Shown one piece after another: positions 33,505 to 45,201 of a stretch of 64,000 bases of DNA. Origin of the DNA: Nepenthes gracilis (lineage: Eukaryota; Streptophyta; Magnoliopsida; Caryophyllales; Nepenthaceae); the NCBI GenBank assembly GCA_033239525.1, contig BSYO01000005.1, positions 496,001-560,000 on the forward strand. Direction: 5' to 3'. Each line of letters begins with the position of its first letter. Position 1 is the stretch's first letter. A program made the position numbers and the translations under genes. Below the pieces are notes generated by a model. That model saw nothing but the letters and a program-made list of their open reading frames with translations, ran no database searches and was not told the origin of the DNA.

Positions 33505-34156
33505 TGTTGGGGTCACTCCCCGAGTAGATTTTGTCCGCGGACTCCATTGGAATAATGGACGAGGACTTTGTTTGATGCGTCATGTCCGAGAGGGCTTGGA
33601 CGAGGACTCCATCCACGCGCGTTGACTTATTCTCTCATTAATGATCTGCGGCCGCAATAAATGCGGACATTGGAAGTTGGTGGCGCCACAACTTCCAAGA
33701 CGGGCATGGCCTGCCAGCGCGTGCGTCGCGAGACGGCTCTGGCAGTGACCTACCCTGCCACCCTGGCGCTAGGGTGGCTGGGTAGATTCCTAGGGTAGTG
33801 AATATTATATATATTTATTCATGTATATATATAGGTGTGCTGAGATCATTTAATGGTGTGTGCCTTTGTGAGCAACCACTTTGTGAGACTTGTGAGAGAA
33901 ACACTTTAGTAAGAGAAAGTTGTACACTTGAGATTGCTTTTCTTTAGTTTGAGCTTGTGTAGCTAACACTTGTAAACAATCCTTTATAGTGTATTCTTTC
34001 GTGGTTTTTTCCTTGTTTAACGAAGGGTTTTCCACGTTAAATTCGTGTGTTCCCTCTCATATTTCTCTCTACCTCTCCCGACCGTCCGAGAGCTTTGCTC
34101 TCTGTTCCTGTCCGAGCGTTGTGTCCGCTCGGTCTTCCGCGCGTTTAGCTCCAACA
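33505..34156 (+). repeat. 3' LTR of copia element B
   Basis: 652 bp. The first hairpin seen in the 5' LTR is disrupted here (about 33705-33745) while the second (GCCACCCT / AGGGTGGC) is kept. Followed by GGGAT. Confidence 0.94.
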
Positions 34157-36119
34157 GGGATAATATAATGTATCGTGATTTTGACTGACATCCATGTTTG
34201 TTACTACAATGCTATCATGATTGTGACTAAAATTAGTTGATATTTGTTTGTGATCAATTGAATAATTATATGATATAAATTGTAAAAGATAGTTATTGGC
34301 GTATCACTTGTTATCATGATATAAACTGATGATGATAGTGGCTTCACCTATGGCAGTGATTATATATTGCGAAACTAATGTATTGAACTGCTTCACTAGA
34401 TGCAGTAGCAGTTTGATAATTGTTTATTGCTCCTGTTTTTTGGTTAGTCATTTTGCTAGGTTTCTTTGCTTTGTATCATGTCTCAATATTATTTAGATAC
34501 ACATTATTTTAAAATTAATGGTAAAAAAGCTTGCAATCTCACATTCATGGTAGTAGATGAGGGTTCTCTTTTATCAATTTAGTAATATAGTCATTGCTCT
34601 TTAGATATGCTTCCCATATTTCAATGTGTTTTTTTTTTCTTTTGTGATATATTTCTTCATTTTTTAAAGCTCACAGTTGTTCCTTTACTTCGTCTATTCT
34701 ACGTTTTTTTTATGAACAATGAGAGTTTTAATAGGTAATTTTTTTATATATAATTTTTACCTGTTCAGATTTTTATTATTAAGAGATCTCATATTTATAT
34801 ATTTAGACTTTAATACATTTCTGTCCCGCACTAATATTGTAATTCAGAATTGTCAGACTTATAAATTTATCCTCTCAACTTTTTAAGTTAGTTAATATTA
34901 TGTAACAACAATCTTCTATTTTATCAAATTTGATTATTTTATATCACATTTAATTATTTTGTCTCAAAAATTTGGATCCATTCAAAAGGAATAGAAGCAT
35001 TGAAGGAAAAATTGATAATCATCCAAACTCGGTTGAATAATTATATAGCAACAGGCATGTTAGTCAAATAACATCAACAACGATTAATACGTAAAAAGAA
35101 ATGTCATTTTATATTAAATCATTTACTATATTTATATTCTAACATAATATTCTCTTAAATTGGGCAATTCAAATATCATTTTCTTCTTATTCATTTCGGT
35201 GAGTGAGTTAACAATTTATTAATATTAACTGTGTTGATAATAAATATGTATCATACTTGAATATTTTAAATATAATTAAAAGATTTATTGACGTGAATTT
35301 CGTTGGTCTGCGGTTACTTATTGAAATAATAATCGGTTGTTAGAAATTGATGATGATTTCCTTACCATATTTAAAGAACATAAAAATGTGAGAGGCATCA
35401 ATATTTATATAGAAAAAGATATTACCACTAATCCCATGATGATGCGTTTGCCCGAAGAAGGAGATCCCTACTTTAAGATATTTTAATAACCTATTTGTAG
35501 TACACAAAATTATGATATTCTCATCCATATTCAAATACTAATTTGTTTCTATACTAAATTATTTATAGCAAATCCAATTGTTAGATATGTTTATAACTAC
35601 TCTAGTTATAAATGGTTGTGAAGATGCTAGTGCAGTGGAGTGGAGTGGTTTAAAATAAAATTTGCAATATTGGCCAATGAGAATTATCTTTTAATAAATC
35701 GACAATTCATTTGGTATAAATGTTAGTGTATTATATTGTATATTGTTTATTTTATTGACAACTTAAATTTAAAAAATATATATTCTTAAATAGATCTACT
35801 TCATCTATTTAAGATTTTTAAATTTTTATTTTTTATACGTAGATGTGAAAACTAAATGGTTAAAGTAAAGATTAGTTGATTAAAAACTTTTAAATTACTA
35901 AATTTTGGATTAGAACATGTTTAACTATTCAAATTTGTTGGTACTATACCTCACATTGAACAACAAATGTTATGTATTATACTACTATCTTTTCTCTAGT
36001 TAAATTTTGATTTTATATAATTATTATTTGATTGGTTATTTTAGTTATGATAAATAAAAAATATAGTATATATCAGCTATAATAATTAAGATATGATAAT
36101 AGGATATAGTCCTACAATA
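34157..36119. other. AT-rich intergenic DNA
   Basis: Long AT-rich stretch with short frames only. I see no gene, LTR or clear inverted-repeat element. Confidence 0.7.
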
Positions 36120-36445
36120 GTTGATATACTATTAATGATATTTATTTACTCTCAAAATTATTTATATTTAACGATAAGACAAATACTACTGTTAAAAATT
36201 TGGTCACTATTAATAATAGTATAAACTCGTAATTATTTTAATTTAACAATAAAAAAAATACCATCATCAAAAGTTTTGCAACTATTAACAATGATATTTA
36301 TAGTCACAATCACTTAAATTTAATGACATAATAATATCATCATTAAATATTTAATTACTATTAACGATGGTATTTATTCTCACAATTATTTACCTTTAAT
36401 GACGGAATAATACCATTATTAGTAGTACCCAATTATTAAAGACGG
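36120..36445. repeat. 75-bp degenerate tandem repeat, possibly transposon subterminal repeats
   Basis: About four copies with a 75-bp spacing (starts near 36168, 36243, 36318, 36393). Each has a TTTAA(C/T)GA motif followed about 20 bp on by a near-complement (ATTATTAAA/ATCATTAAA type) and an ACTATTAA(C/T) element. TTAACGACGG-type motifs in this pattern occur in plant CACTA transposon subterminal regions. No terminal CACTA motif was located, so the family is not established. Confidence 0.55.
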
Positions 36446-37598
36446 AAGATAAAGTCCCATTGTTAGAGATTTTTAACGATAAAAGAAATAATATCAAAAA
36501 TTTTTGTCGTTAAAAACTATTAGCTATGGGAATCATATTTTTAATGACTATAATTTTCATTGTTTAAAGTACTTGTTGTTCTAATATGATCTTTAATATT
36601 CGATCATTATTAATAAGATTATTACCTAACTCTAGTTATTATATTTCTTTTGTTTTCATATATTTTTACTTACTTATATTATCTTTTATATTTTTGTATT
36701 TAATTATCATCATTTTTCTTCATAATTTTTATATATATCTACATACATATAAATTTATACACGATTTGTTAAATATTAAGCTTATTATTGTCATATTTGT
36801 TTTGTAATATTTTATATTAGCGGGCTCAAATCTTTTGTAGGATCAGACAAATAATTGTTTTATAATATTTAGCTTAGGATTTTAGTTATTGCTATGTGAT
36901 TTTGTAATCGCTAATAATTTTGAAGTTATTGGGTTGGGTGTGTTTGTGGCCAACGATCTTAAAGTTATGATAATATTATATTTTTTGTAGATTTGAAATT
37001 TCAGTTGGAAATTATTTTTATTAATTGTTCGTATTATTGTTGAGCAAGAGACGAATTGTTCAAGCGACTTTTAATTGTGATCTTTGATTTCGGAGCTTAA
37101 TTTAATATTATAAATTTATCTAATAATATTTGTTTTATAATTACACCGTTAAATTTTATATACAATAATATTTTTACTGTTTGGGGCAAGAAAAATGACA
37201 CTTATTTAAGCATCAAAAAGGTTTTTCTCAAAAGTCAAACTAGTCCCTTCATATGTGCTATATTGGTTGAAAAACTAAATTATTCGGATTAAGCTTTTTT
37301 TACTGAGTTGTCTCTGTTACAGGTCAACACTTTAGGTATCAAAATCAAAGCTGCTTGAGACATATATACAATTGCATTTCTTATTCATTTTCCTTTAATA
37401 CAACAATATGTGGGAATGCTCTTTGCTCTGGCGAATTTTGCCCAGTTGGCGTACAAGTACAGGAGATCGACCCAAAAAATCGTAGGCAAAATATAAAACT
37501 ATAAAAAGCATATCAAAGATGGAACAAAATTCACTTGGCCAAATTCAAGGTGAAAATTATTCTTTAAAAAAAAAAAAAGGCCAGCATTATGTGATATG
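36446..37598. other. AT-rich downstream flank of the TBL gene
   Basis: No gene seen. The right end (about 37380-37598) is the likely 3' untranslated and termination region of the minus-strand TBL gene; the exact poly(A) site cannot be told. Confidence 0.6.
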
Positions 37599-40500
37599 TC
37601 ACATGTGGGATATAATACGCGTATAGAGAAACTCGTTCCATGTGTCGGGCAAGCCGGGAAGACACCAATGGATGCAGTCTGCATAGTTAACTGGGTCGGC
37701 CTTCTGCTCAGGAGTCAATAATTTGCCCTGACGAATTGTGTACACAGAAGTATGCGCATCTTTTCGATATTCTGATAATGCAGTGATGTCTATGAAATAA
37801 ATTGGAACTTTCATAAATCGTGTAACATTGCTTGCCACATTGAATAGCCGCCGATCGGTGCCTACCTCTAGTGGTGCCGTCACGTTGAGCACTGGGGTAG
37901 TTTCCTTGGCGCATTTGATGCCATTCGGATTGTTCCAGTCTAAACTCCTAAAAGTTTTCATAAATATAATTTCAGATGGGTTATATTATTAAACATTTTA
38001 ATTAAGGCATGTACTCATGGGAGACTCAAATAATTTTGTTTTAATACTGGAATTATTGTATATTTGAAAAAAATAAAATAATAATAAAGGTGCATTATTC
38101 TATCATAGCATGGAATTATCATAATAGGGAAGAAGAGGACAGTTGTTCTAGCCCAACTGCACCATGCCATGATTGAGGGTATATTTGAAAAAAATAAAAT
38201 AATAATAAAGGTGCATTATTCTATCATAGCATGGAATTATCATAATAGGGAAGAAGAGGAGGACAGTTGTTCTAGCCCAGCTGCACCATGCCATGATTGA
38301 GGGCCCACCCTAAACAACTTTTGTTTGTCTTTCGGCATTTGTCATTTTGAGCTAGGTGTGCTAACTTATCCTATAACTAATTGTTTAATTGCCAATTTTT
38401 TATATTTAATATTTTTTTTTATTTCTCTTGGACATTTAGAAATTAGGATATATATATATTTAGTAGAGCATCTACGGGTCAGGCTCAAATTCACATGCCT
38501 TAGTGGGAATTTTGAAGAAAATTTTGACCAAGTTAATTAATAAAATATGTGCGTTATGAAATTTTTTTCAAAAATATTTCAACATTTTTATGTTTGAGTC
38601 AATTTTGGACTCATTGTTTATTTAAATTAATTTTACTCTATATTTATAAAATTAGGTCGACTTTACCAATTAATATATTGACATGATTCATTATTAAGAA
38701 GGGGGTATCTGAAATTATTATTTTTTTAATTGTATTTAGAATTTAAAATGTTTAAATTGTCAAAAAAAATTAAATTGAAAAAACTAATTGAATTTTATAA
38801 AATCACGATGATATTAATTTAAGTAAAATTGAAGAATAAAACTCACTCAAATCAAAAAAAAAGAAAAAAAAAGGAGAATAGAATTGATAGTGTTTCTAAT
38901 AATTGCCGACAGGGGAAAGCGCTACTCGCATGCTTAGGATGGATGGTTGCAAATGAAACTGTCTGACTTAGGAGACTTTTCACATGTTAAATATATCAAA
39001 CGTACGAATGTTTGTCTGTGTGTGTGTAAGTAAGAGAGAGAGAGAGATTACTTGATATGAACAGGAGACATGCTGACGAAGAAGACGGTGGTGCGGTTGG
39101 GATCTATATTTTGATCCACCCACTGAGACCACGTCCTCAACACCCTTTCATATGCTACTGGCCGTTCCACCTCTTCGTACTCCGTGGATCCTTCGTCGAA
39201 CGATCCTCGTCTGTTCCATCGTCCCCACAGGTCAACCATCATCAGAACGACCGTTCACAGTAAATTTTAGCACATTTTCATTAATTATTTTTCTTTTGGG
39301 GGGCGGGGAGAAGCAGCAGAGAGCAGTAGTTCCGATAGATACTGACAGAACTTTCATGGTGAAAGTGTTCATCCACCAGATATACGTGTTAAAGATGAGG
39401 TAATCCACAGTCTTCCAGTTGACGGCATGCTTCTTGATTGATTCGGGCATGATGATCCGATTCAGTATGCTGTGCATATTCGGATCATCCGAGTTTGACT
39501 CCACCAGAAATGGAGCCCAATAAAATTCCACCGTCGCATTATACTCCTGCAAATATATATATACATACATTATTTAGATGTAGTTTATAATAATTATTTT
39601 TCTTTTTTCAAAAATAAAATATAATTTAGGTCTTTCTGAAATTCTTTATAAATTGTAACGAGTTTTATATAATAATTTCGAATTCTTAAGATAAGTAACT
39701 AATATGCCAGAAGTCGGTCTATTTTTTTCCTTCTTTACTTGTTACACTCTGACGTGGGTTTTAGAAGGCGGCCATAAAGACTAACTTATTAGTTATTACA
39801 AACCGAAATCTCGATAAAGTGAAAAATCGTATCAAATGGTCATTTGCCTTCCTCTCAAAAAATCAAAAAACAAAAATGGGAAACTCCTAAACAAGATCAA
39901 TTATTTCCTTCACTTTCCACCCCTCTTGTCGTAAGATTTAGGAGGCCTAACCCTTTAAAAGACCGAATAATTTAATTTTTTTTAATTATAATTATTTAAT
40001 ATTAATTAAATAATTATATTATTTTTTAAAAATATATATATTTAATTTTTTTTAAAAAAATTAACCGTTTAATATTAATCAGATAACGATAGTTAAGAGG
40101 AATTAAATCAACTGTTCTAAGAGAGGGGTTGAGACTCTAAATTGCCCATTGATGGGACTCTTTAGATTGTACTGGCCCAATATCCAAGTCCACGAGTCAG
40201 GGGGAGGCCCAACAAAAGAAGGCCGATGACGCAACCCAACCAGGAGCGACCAACCGAGGCAAACCAGTCCGAGCCAAATCCGGCGGCTCGAAGCGGGCAA
40301 CAAAAGCTCACCCCACAATGATGTTTTCCGCGCAGGTGCTAGTAAGCATGTACAGCTCAGCAAAAGAGGAGACTAGGCCTTTCTATGTCCAATCTGAACA
40401 ACTCAACGGATTTACCAGAATATCCTCCAGGATCGTATATTCTTAGGAATGGCAACCACGATCATTGAAGGTCTTGCCCAGGATTATACGTTGCTCCAAA

Positions 40501-43500
40501 CGACAAAGACCCGTAGATTGCTCTCAGAAAGGAAATAATAGTGCAGCAACCCCCATGATCATCTGGCCAAAAGAAATAATTCTCGCCAACCACAACAGTT
40601 GCCATAAACAATCCAATATTCTGATAGGTGCCAGCCAAGAAGAGTGGAAAAGGTTAGGCCGCCTTTCGCACTTATAAATACCCCTTCACTATAATAGAAA
40701 ATGGGGGACTGAGAATTGAGAAAGAGGGAGAGCCCAAAGAGGGCATGGTCAAATAAGGCCTCACGCCATCTAGAAAACCACCTCCTATAGAAAAGAAGAA
40801 AAGGGAAAATTTGAGAGGAGAGAGAACTCTAAGAGTCCAGCAGCCCAACTCCTTCCAAAGTCCAATTGGAGCAATCTCCACCGCAATGACATAAGCCACA
40901 CCCAAGTTTCTAGAGAGACATTCAGACCTACCTTTCCAGGCTGGCCATTGGTTGGCCACCTCTCCAACCAGCCCCCAAGTCGACCACCTTGCCAGGACAG
41001 CCAAGTCTCTCCAATCCAGTCTAGAGTCGAATAGCCTTCCGTCCAGCAGGAGGCCAGCCCTCCTTTCGGGGCCCATCTAGGAGGTTCACCCCCCATCCAA
41101 GAGCTCAATCTCGTATTTCCAAGACACTCCTCCGCCAGGCGCATCTCTAAAATGCCTCTCAGTAAGCACACCTCTAAGCCGTCCCTCAGCGGGCGCATTT
41201 TAAATTGTCCCTTAGCGAACGTACCTTTAAGCCGTCCCTTAGCGGGCGCACTCCTAAGTCACCATCGACCAGACGCACCTCTAAGTCAATCCTCGACTGG
41301 GCACACCTCTAAATCGCTCCTATGTGAGCGCTCCTTTAAGACATATCTCGATTGGGCGCATCTTTAAACCACCCCTTAACGGGCGCACATCTAAATCATC
41401 CATCAACGGGTATACCTCTAAGTCGCCCCTCAATTGGGTGCACCTATAAGCCATCTATTAGTAAGTGTACCTCTAAACCGTCTCTCAACAGGTTGCGCCT
41501 TTAAGCCACCCCTCTGCGGGCACTCCTAAAATACACCCCTCTGTCGGACACACTTTTAAGCTGCCCCTCAACAGGCTCATCACTAAACTGCATCTCAGTG
41601 GGCGTATCTCTAAGACACTCCTTAGCCATGCGCACTTCTAAGTCGTCTATTAATCGAGTGTACCTTCAAGTCGCCATTTAACTGTGTACACTTTTAAGCC
41701 GTCCATTAGCAGGCGTACCTCTAAACCGCCCCTTAACCGAGTATACTTTTAAGCAGTTTCTCTGCAGGCACTCCTGTAAAACTCCCATTTGTCAGGCACA
41801 CTTTTAAATCGCCCCTTAACGAACGCATCTCTGAGTCACACCTCAGTGGGCGCATTTCTAAGATGCCCTTTAGCCATGCGCACCTCCAAATTGTCCCTTA
41901 GTCGGGCGTACCTCCAAACCGCTATCAACAGGCACACTTTTAAACCGCCCCTCAATTGGGCGTATCCAAATACTTAATCCACCGCTATATGCATTTACGC
42001 ATTCCTCGTATCCTCTTAATATCTTTCTAGTTTCTGAAAAAGATTTCTAACTTGAATATCGGAGCATATACGGTGATAGTAATTCCCACCATCTTCTGAT
42101 ATCTTGTTTTCAATTATGGTGTACAGGATCCAAGTTCAGAACTACCGTTTCAAACCTACTTCGGTTCAACCCGACGAGGGAGATTAAGTGGATTTCTGAC
42201 CCCAACAATAACCCAGATCGTAAAACGCATCACCCACCATCTACCTTTCCAGCAAAACAAGATTAGGTGTTTCTTTTTAGACTTTCTTTTGCTCTCTTTT
42301 CTTTAATGACATTGGTCAAAAAGTCGCACTCTATAGCAAAATATACATTATATTTTTTTCTAAATAATAAATATACATTTTTTTAGCTAAATCTTCTAGC
42401 GATCGGACAGCCTAAAAACAAATGAAGTGATATTCATAATTTTAAAAAAGTTTTATCATGTCTACTTTGTATTTAGGCTTTAGCATCAATTTTATTGTAC
42501 TTTTTTTTTTAGATTTCGTATAAAATATTATAAATTGATTTAATTTTAATTTTTATGGTTCAGAATTTTTTTATCATGTGTAGATTATTATGAAACTCTA
42601 AATTTGATTAAACTGAACTAACTCTAAAATCTAAAAATTAAGAATAAAATTTCAAAAAAATTATATATTTGACAATATTATAAGTGTTTCTTTAGTCATA
42701 AATATAAACTTCTGGTGAATGCCAACAACTACTACACGCTTTTGCTTTTCTAGGTGGGTAGTGGTTGTCTGTCCGGTGTTTTCTGCTTTCTTTTCTTCCA
42801 CTCCATTTACCTTGCGTAGCTGTGTATTTCATACATAAGTAGTTCACCAATTCGTCTCATCGTCGAAAACACTATTTGAACTTCCCCTCGTAAACATCTG
42901 CAGCTATCAAGCAACTAGCAAAACCATCGCCATTTGGCCCCGCTTCAAATTCAGCGGACGTTGAAGGTTCCACCAGAACCGCGTGGGGAGCCAGCGGCTG
43001 CCACCATGCGATGAAGTCGAAATGTTTTAGTTTTGGTTCTTGTTTTCAGCAGTAGTAGTAGTAATCGTCATGTTCGTAGGCTTATTTTTTAGGCGAATAC
43101 AGATTTCATACTTTAGTTAGTATGAAATTAAAAATTGCTACAAATATATGAGTTAGAATTTCTTATTAACAATAAAAAAATAAATTCATAACTCTATGAG
43201 TATGACTTATTTCCTATAAATAGGAATAATAATTTTTATATCAAATGAGCATTATTAGTAAGATTATCTGTTTTAACAGATTGGAATAGAACTTGGTTTA
43301 TATTTGGTGACTTTCAGATTTATGAAAAATTCAAACATAAGAAATTATGAGCCAAGATATGTTTATAAATGAACTCTCATACTTGATATTAGATAGAGTA
43401 ATCTCCCTGAACTATAAATCTCGCTAACACCTCATACATGGGTTTTGCCAATGTTTATCCTAATCCCACTCGTAGAAAATTGGAGAAATCTACTTATTTA

Positions 43501-43686
43501 TTTTTTTTTAAAAAAAAATGGAGGAATTGTTAACCAATGGATCACACCGTATCGACCATGCACGTGAACACACGTAAGTACTTTTTTTTTTTTTGGCATG
43601 TAAGAAACAATCTTAACCCTTTTCCTCACCACTTTTACCCCCATTCTCGTGTTTTAGCTGCTTGTCAGAGAGATTTTGCTCTCATC

Positions 43687-43732
<46 letters not shown>

Positions 43733-45201
43733 AGATGTGGGACGGTACAATAAAAAGAAAATTAAATAAAGCTATATATTTATGAATACATGGATTATAA
43801 TCCCACACCACCTAATAATCTGTCATTGTTTATTTACAAAGTCACAGTCAAGATGATAACGAAATCAAAATGGGGGGGGGGGGTGTTAGAAAAACGATGT
43901 TTCTCTTCAACTTCAAGCAAGGTACACACCCAGTAATCATAGGCTCATCAAACAATGGAGTGCAATATCAATGTAATCTAAATAATTTTTACGAACAAAA
44001 TCCTTGCAGCTCCTTAAAAGATTTATATAATAATCAAAATACTGTTCTTCAGAATTTTAACCTCCTGAAACGTCAATAAACTTTTTCACCTGCTAAAATA
44101 ATAGGATCTTCTGTGTCTATTTAGTCCAAAAATGGGATTAAGTTTTAGTATCATCTTTACAACTAAATGACATTTCATTTTTATCTTTTTTTTTTTTTTG
44201 GTAAGTTGACATTTCATCTTTATCTTTGGCCATAAAAATATAATTCACAGTCTTTAATATGAAGTGTTATGCGTTCAACAAGATAGAAATTTGACTAAAA
44301 ATAAAGAGTGGATAGTGGAGAAAGAGAGAGAAACCTCAATCCTGAAGATATTGCGAGAACCAGACTTTTTCAAGCTCTTCCTGCCAGGAGGAACAGCAGA
44401 CTGAACCAAACACACCATGGACTCCCACTGGTTTCTGTTCAGTGAGTCGCCAACAAACATCAATCTCTTTCCCCTTAGCTTCTCGAGCAATAATTTTGCT
44501 TTAAACCTTCAGGCATCCAAATCACGGCGTGAAAAAGAGCGTAAACACCCAACACCGAAAAACGAAAAAAACCAGAGTAAAAAATCCCATATAAAGATAA
44601 ATGAACTCCTAATTCAAGAGTTGAAGGACAACAAAATTTACCTGGGCAAAGAACAATCTCTAGGCTGCCACCTCCAATTCTGAAAGAGGGAATCTTGCCT
44701 ACCATTCCTCAAGCAGGTCACTTGCTCGGTGAGAAACTCACATTCCTCTTCTCTATACAACGGGTGCGTTGAATTATCAAAAACCCACTCTCCGGTGAAC
44801 AGATCACACTCTTCCGGTGGCAATTCCACTTCTTCTCCATCTCCGTCGTCCTCTTTTTCTTCCTTCGCCACAATCATCTTCACGGTCTCGCCGTCTTGGC
44901 TTTCCTCCTCTTGGATTTCGAGCTCTGTTCTCACAGTGATCGAAACAGGCGATTCATCTGCATTTCTCGTCGTCTCTTGAACTGGGTTTGATCCTTTCTC
45001 TTGGATTTGTTGAGATTTGGTCCTTGAGAAAGGGAATTCGGCGATGGATTTGACGTCTTCGTTGTACATGAACACGGCGAAGAGGAGAATGGAGAAGACA
45101 ACGACAAAGACGGAGAGGTTGTTGTTCCTGCGGCCGCCTGCTTGCTTCATTGCAACTGAATCCGACGATAGGAGTGATGATTTCCGGCGAGGTGGCTGCA
45201 T
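37599..45201 (-). CDS. TBL29: Trichome birefringence-like xylan O-acetyltransferase (ESK1/TBL29-like), five exons
   Basis: Golgi enzyme family that transfers acetyl groups to wall polysaccharides; ESK1/TBL29 acetylates xylan in secondary walls. Minus-strand exons: 45201-44642, 44506-44335, 39546-39347, 39210-39052, 37947-37599. All introns are GT-AG, the exons sum to 1,440 bp and the product is 479 aa, close to ESK1 size. Residues 1-28 are cytosolic and basic, about 29-45 a membrane anchor, 96-132 an acidic stem. The TBL (PMR5 N-terminal) domain starts at [12 protein letters not shown] (132-143). The catalytic GDS is at 206-208 ([11 protein letters not shown]) and DCIH (DxxH) at 454-457. MKVLRGSFD and [11 protein letters not shown] favour ESK1 over other TBLs (recalled, not searched). 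The start at 45201 (MQPPRRK) is preferred to an in-frame ATG at 45267. No stop or frameshift found. Intron 2 is 4,788 bp and holds a solo LTR. Confidence 0.92.
38059..38303. repeat. Direct tandem duplication (121/124 bp) in TBL intron 4
   Basis: Copies 38059-38179 and 38180-38303 are almost identical, from TATATTTGAAAAAAATAAAA to CCATGATTGAGGG. The second has three extra bases (GGA) and one A/G change. This is a recent duplication inside the 1,104-bp fourth intron. Confidence 0.95.
40150..42232 (+). repeat. Probable solo LTR (gypsy-like) in TBL intron 2, antisense to the gene
   Basis: Starts TGATGGGACTC and ends AAAACGCATCA, matching the termini pattern of the LTRs at 886, 10037 and 58566-59260. 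Flanks are cccat (40145-40149) and cccac (42233-42237), a 4/5 match to a target duplication. The interior shares the order 'CTTGAATATCGGAGCATATACGGT... GGTGTACAGGATCC' (42050-42135) with the U5 part of the minus-strand LTR at 58.6-58.8 kb. No internal retroelement coding sequence. Much of its length is the minisatellite at 41130-41965. Confidence 0.65.
41130..41965. repeat. Minisatellite of 27-29 bp units inside the intronic LTR
   Basis: About 30 diverged copies of a unit like CCTCTAAGCCGTCCCTTAGC followed by GGGCGCA. The inverse of one such unit (AATTGAGGGGTGACTTAGAG) occurs once in the LTR at about 55408-55427, and a related one at about 58860-58885, so the array looks like local expansion of an ordinary LTR segment. 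Confidence 0.9.
43691..43728. repeat. (AT)n microsatellite
   Basis: 38 bp of uninterrupted AT dinucleotide within TBL intron 2. Confidence 0.98.

Larger units (their letters stand above)
28831..34156 (+). mobile_element. Copia element B: full-length Ty1/copia, Tork/Tnt1-like
   Basis: 5,326 bp, plus strand, perfect GGGAT duplication (28826-28830 and 34157-34161). LTRs of 657 and 652 bp start TGTTGGGGTCACTCCC and end CTCCAACA. Same family as element A, in opposite orientation. The LTRs look about 99% identical by hand outside a GC-rich palindromic patch, which suggests a recent insertion. RT is open over about 800 bp, but gag, integrase start and RNase H are broken by small indels. Confidence 0.95.
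39547..44334 (-). other. TBL intron 2 (4,788 bp) with inserted repeats
   Basis: 5' splice site GAG|GTTTCT at 44334, which is weak beyond the GT, and 3' site TTTGCAG ending at 39547. Contains the probable solo LTR (40150-42232), a (TA)n run (43691-43728), a G-run near 43872-43882, and a GC-richer unassigned stretch at about 42880-43030. Other TBL introns here are 135, 136 and 1,104 bp. Confidence 0.88.

Noticed and set aside
41130..41965. Regular short repeats that could look like a CRISPR array
   Set aside because: Units are contiguous, diverged and without unique spacers, in an intron of a plant gene with no cas genes.
43537..43785. Plus-strand frame containing an alternating Ile-Tyr run
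   Set aside because: Produced by the (AT)n microsatellite within a TBL intron.
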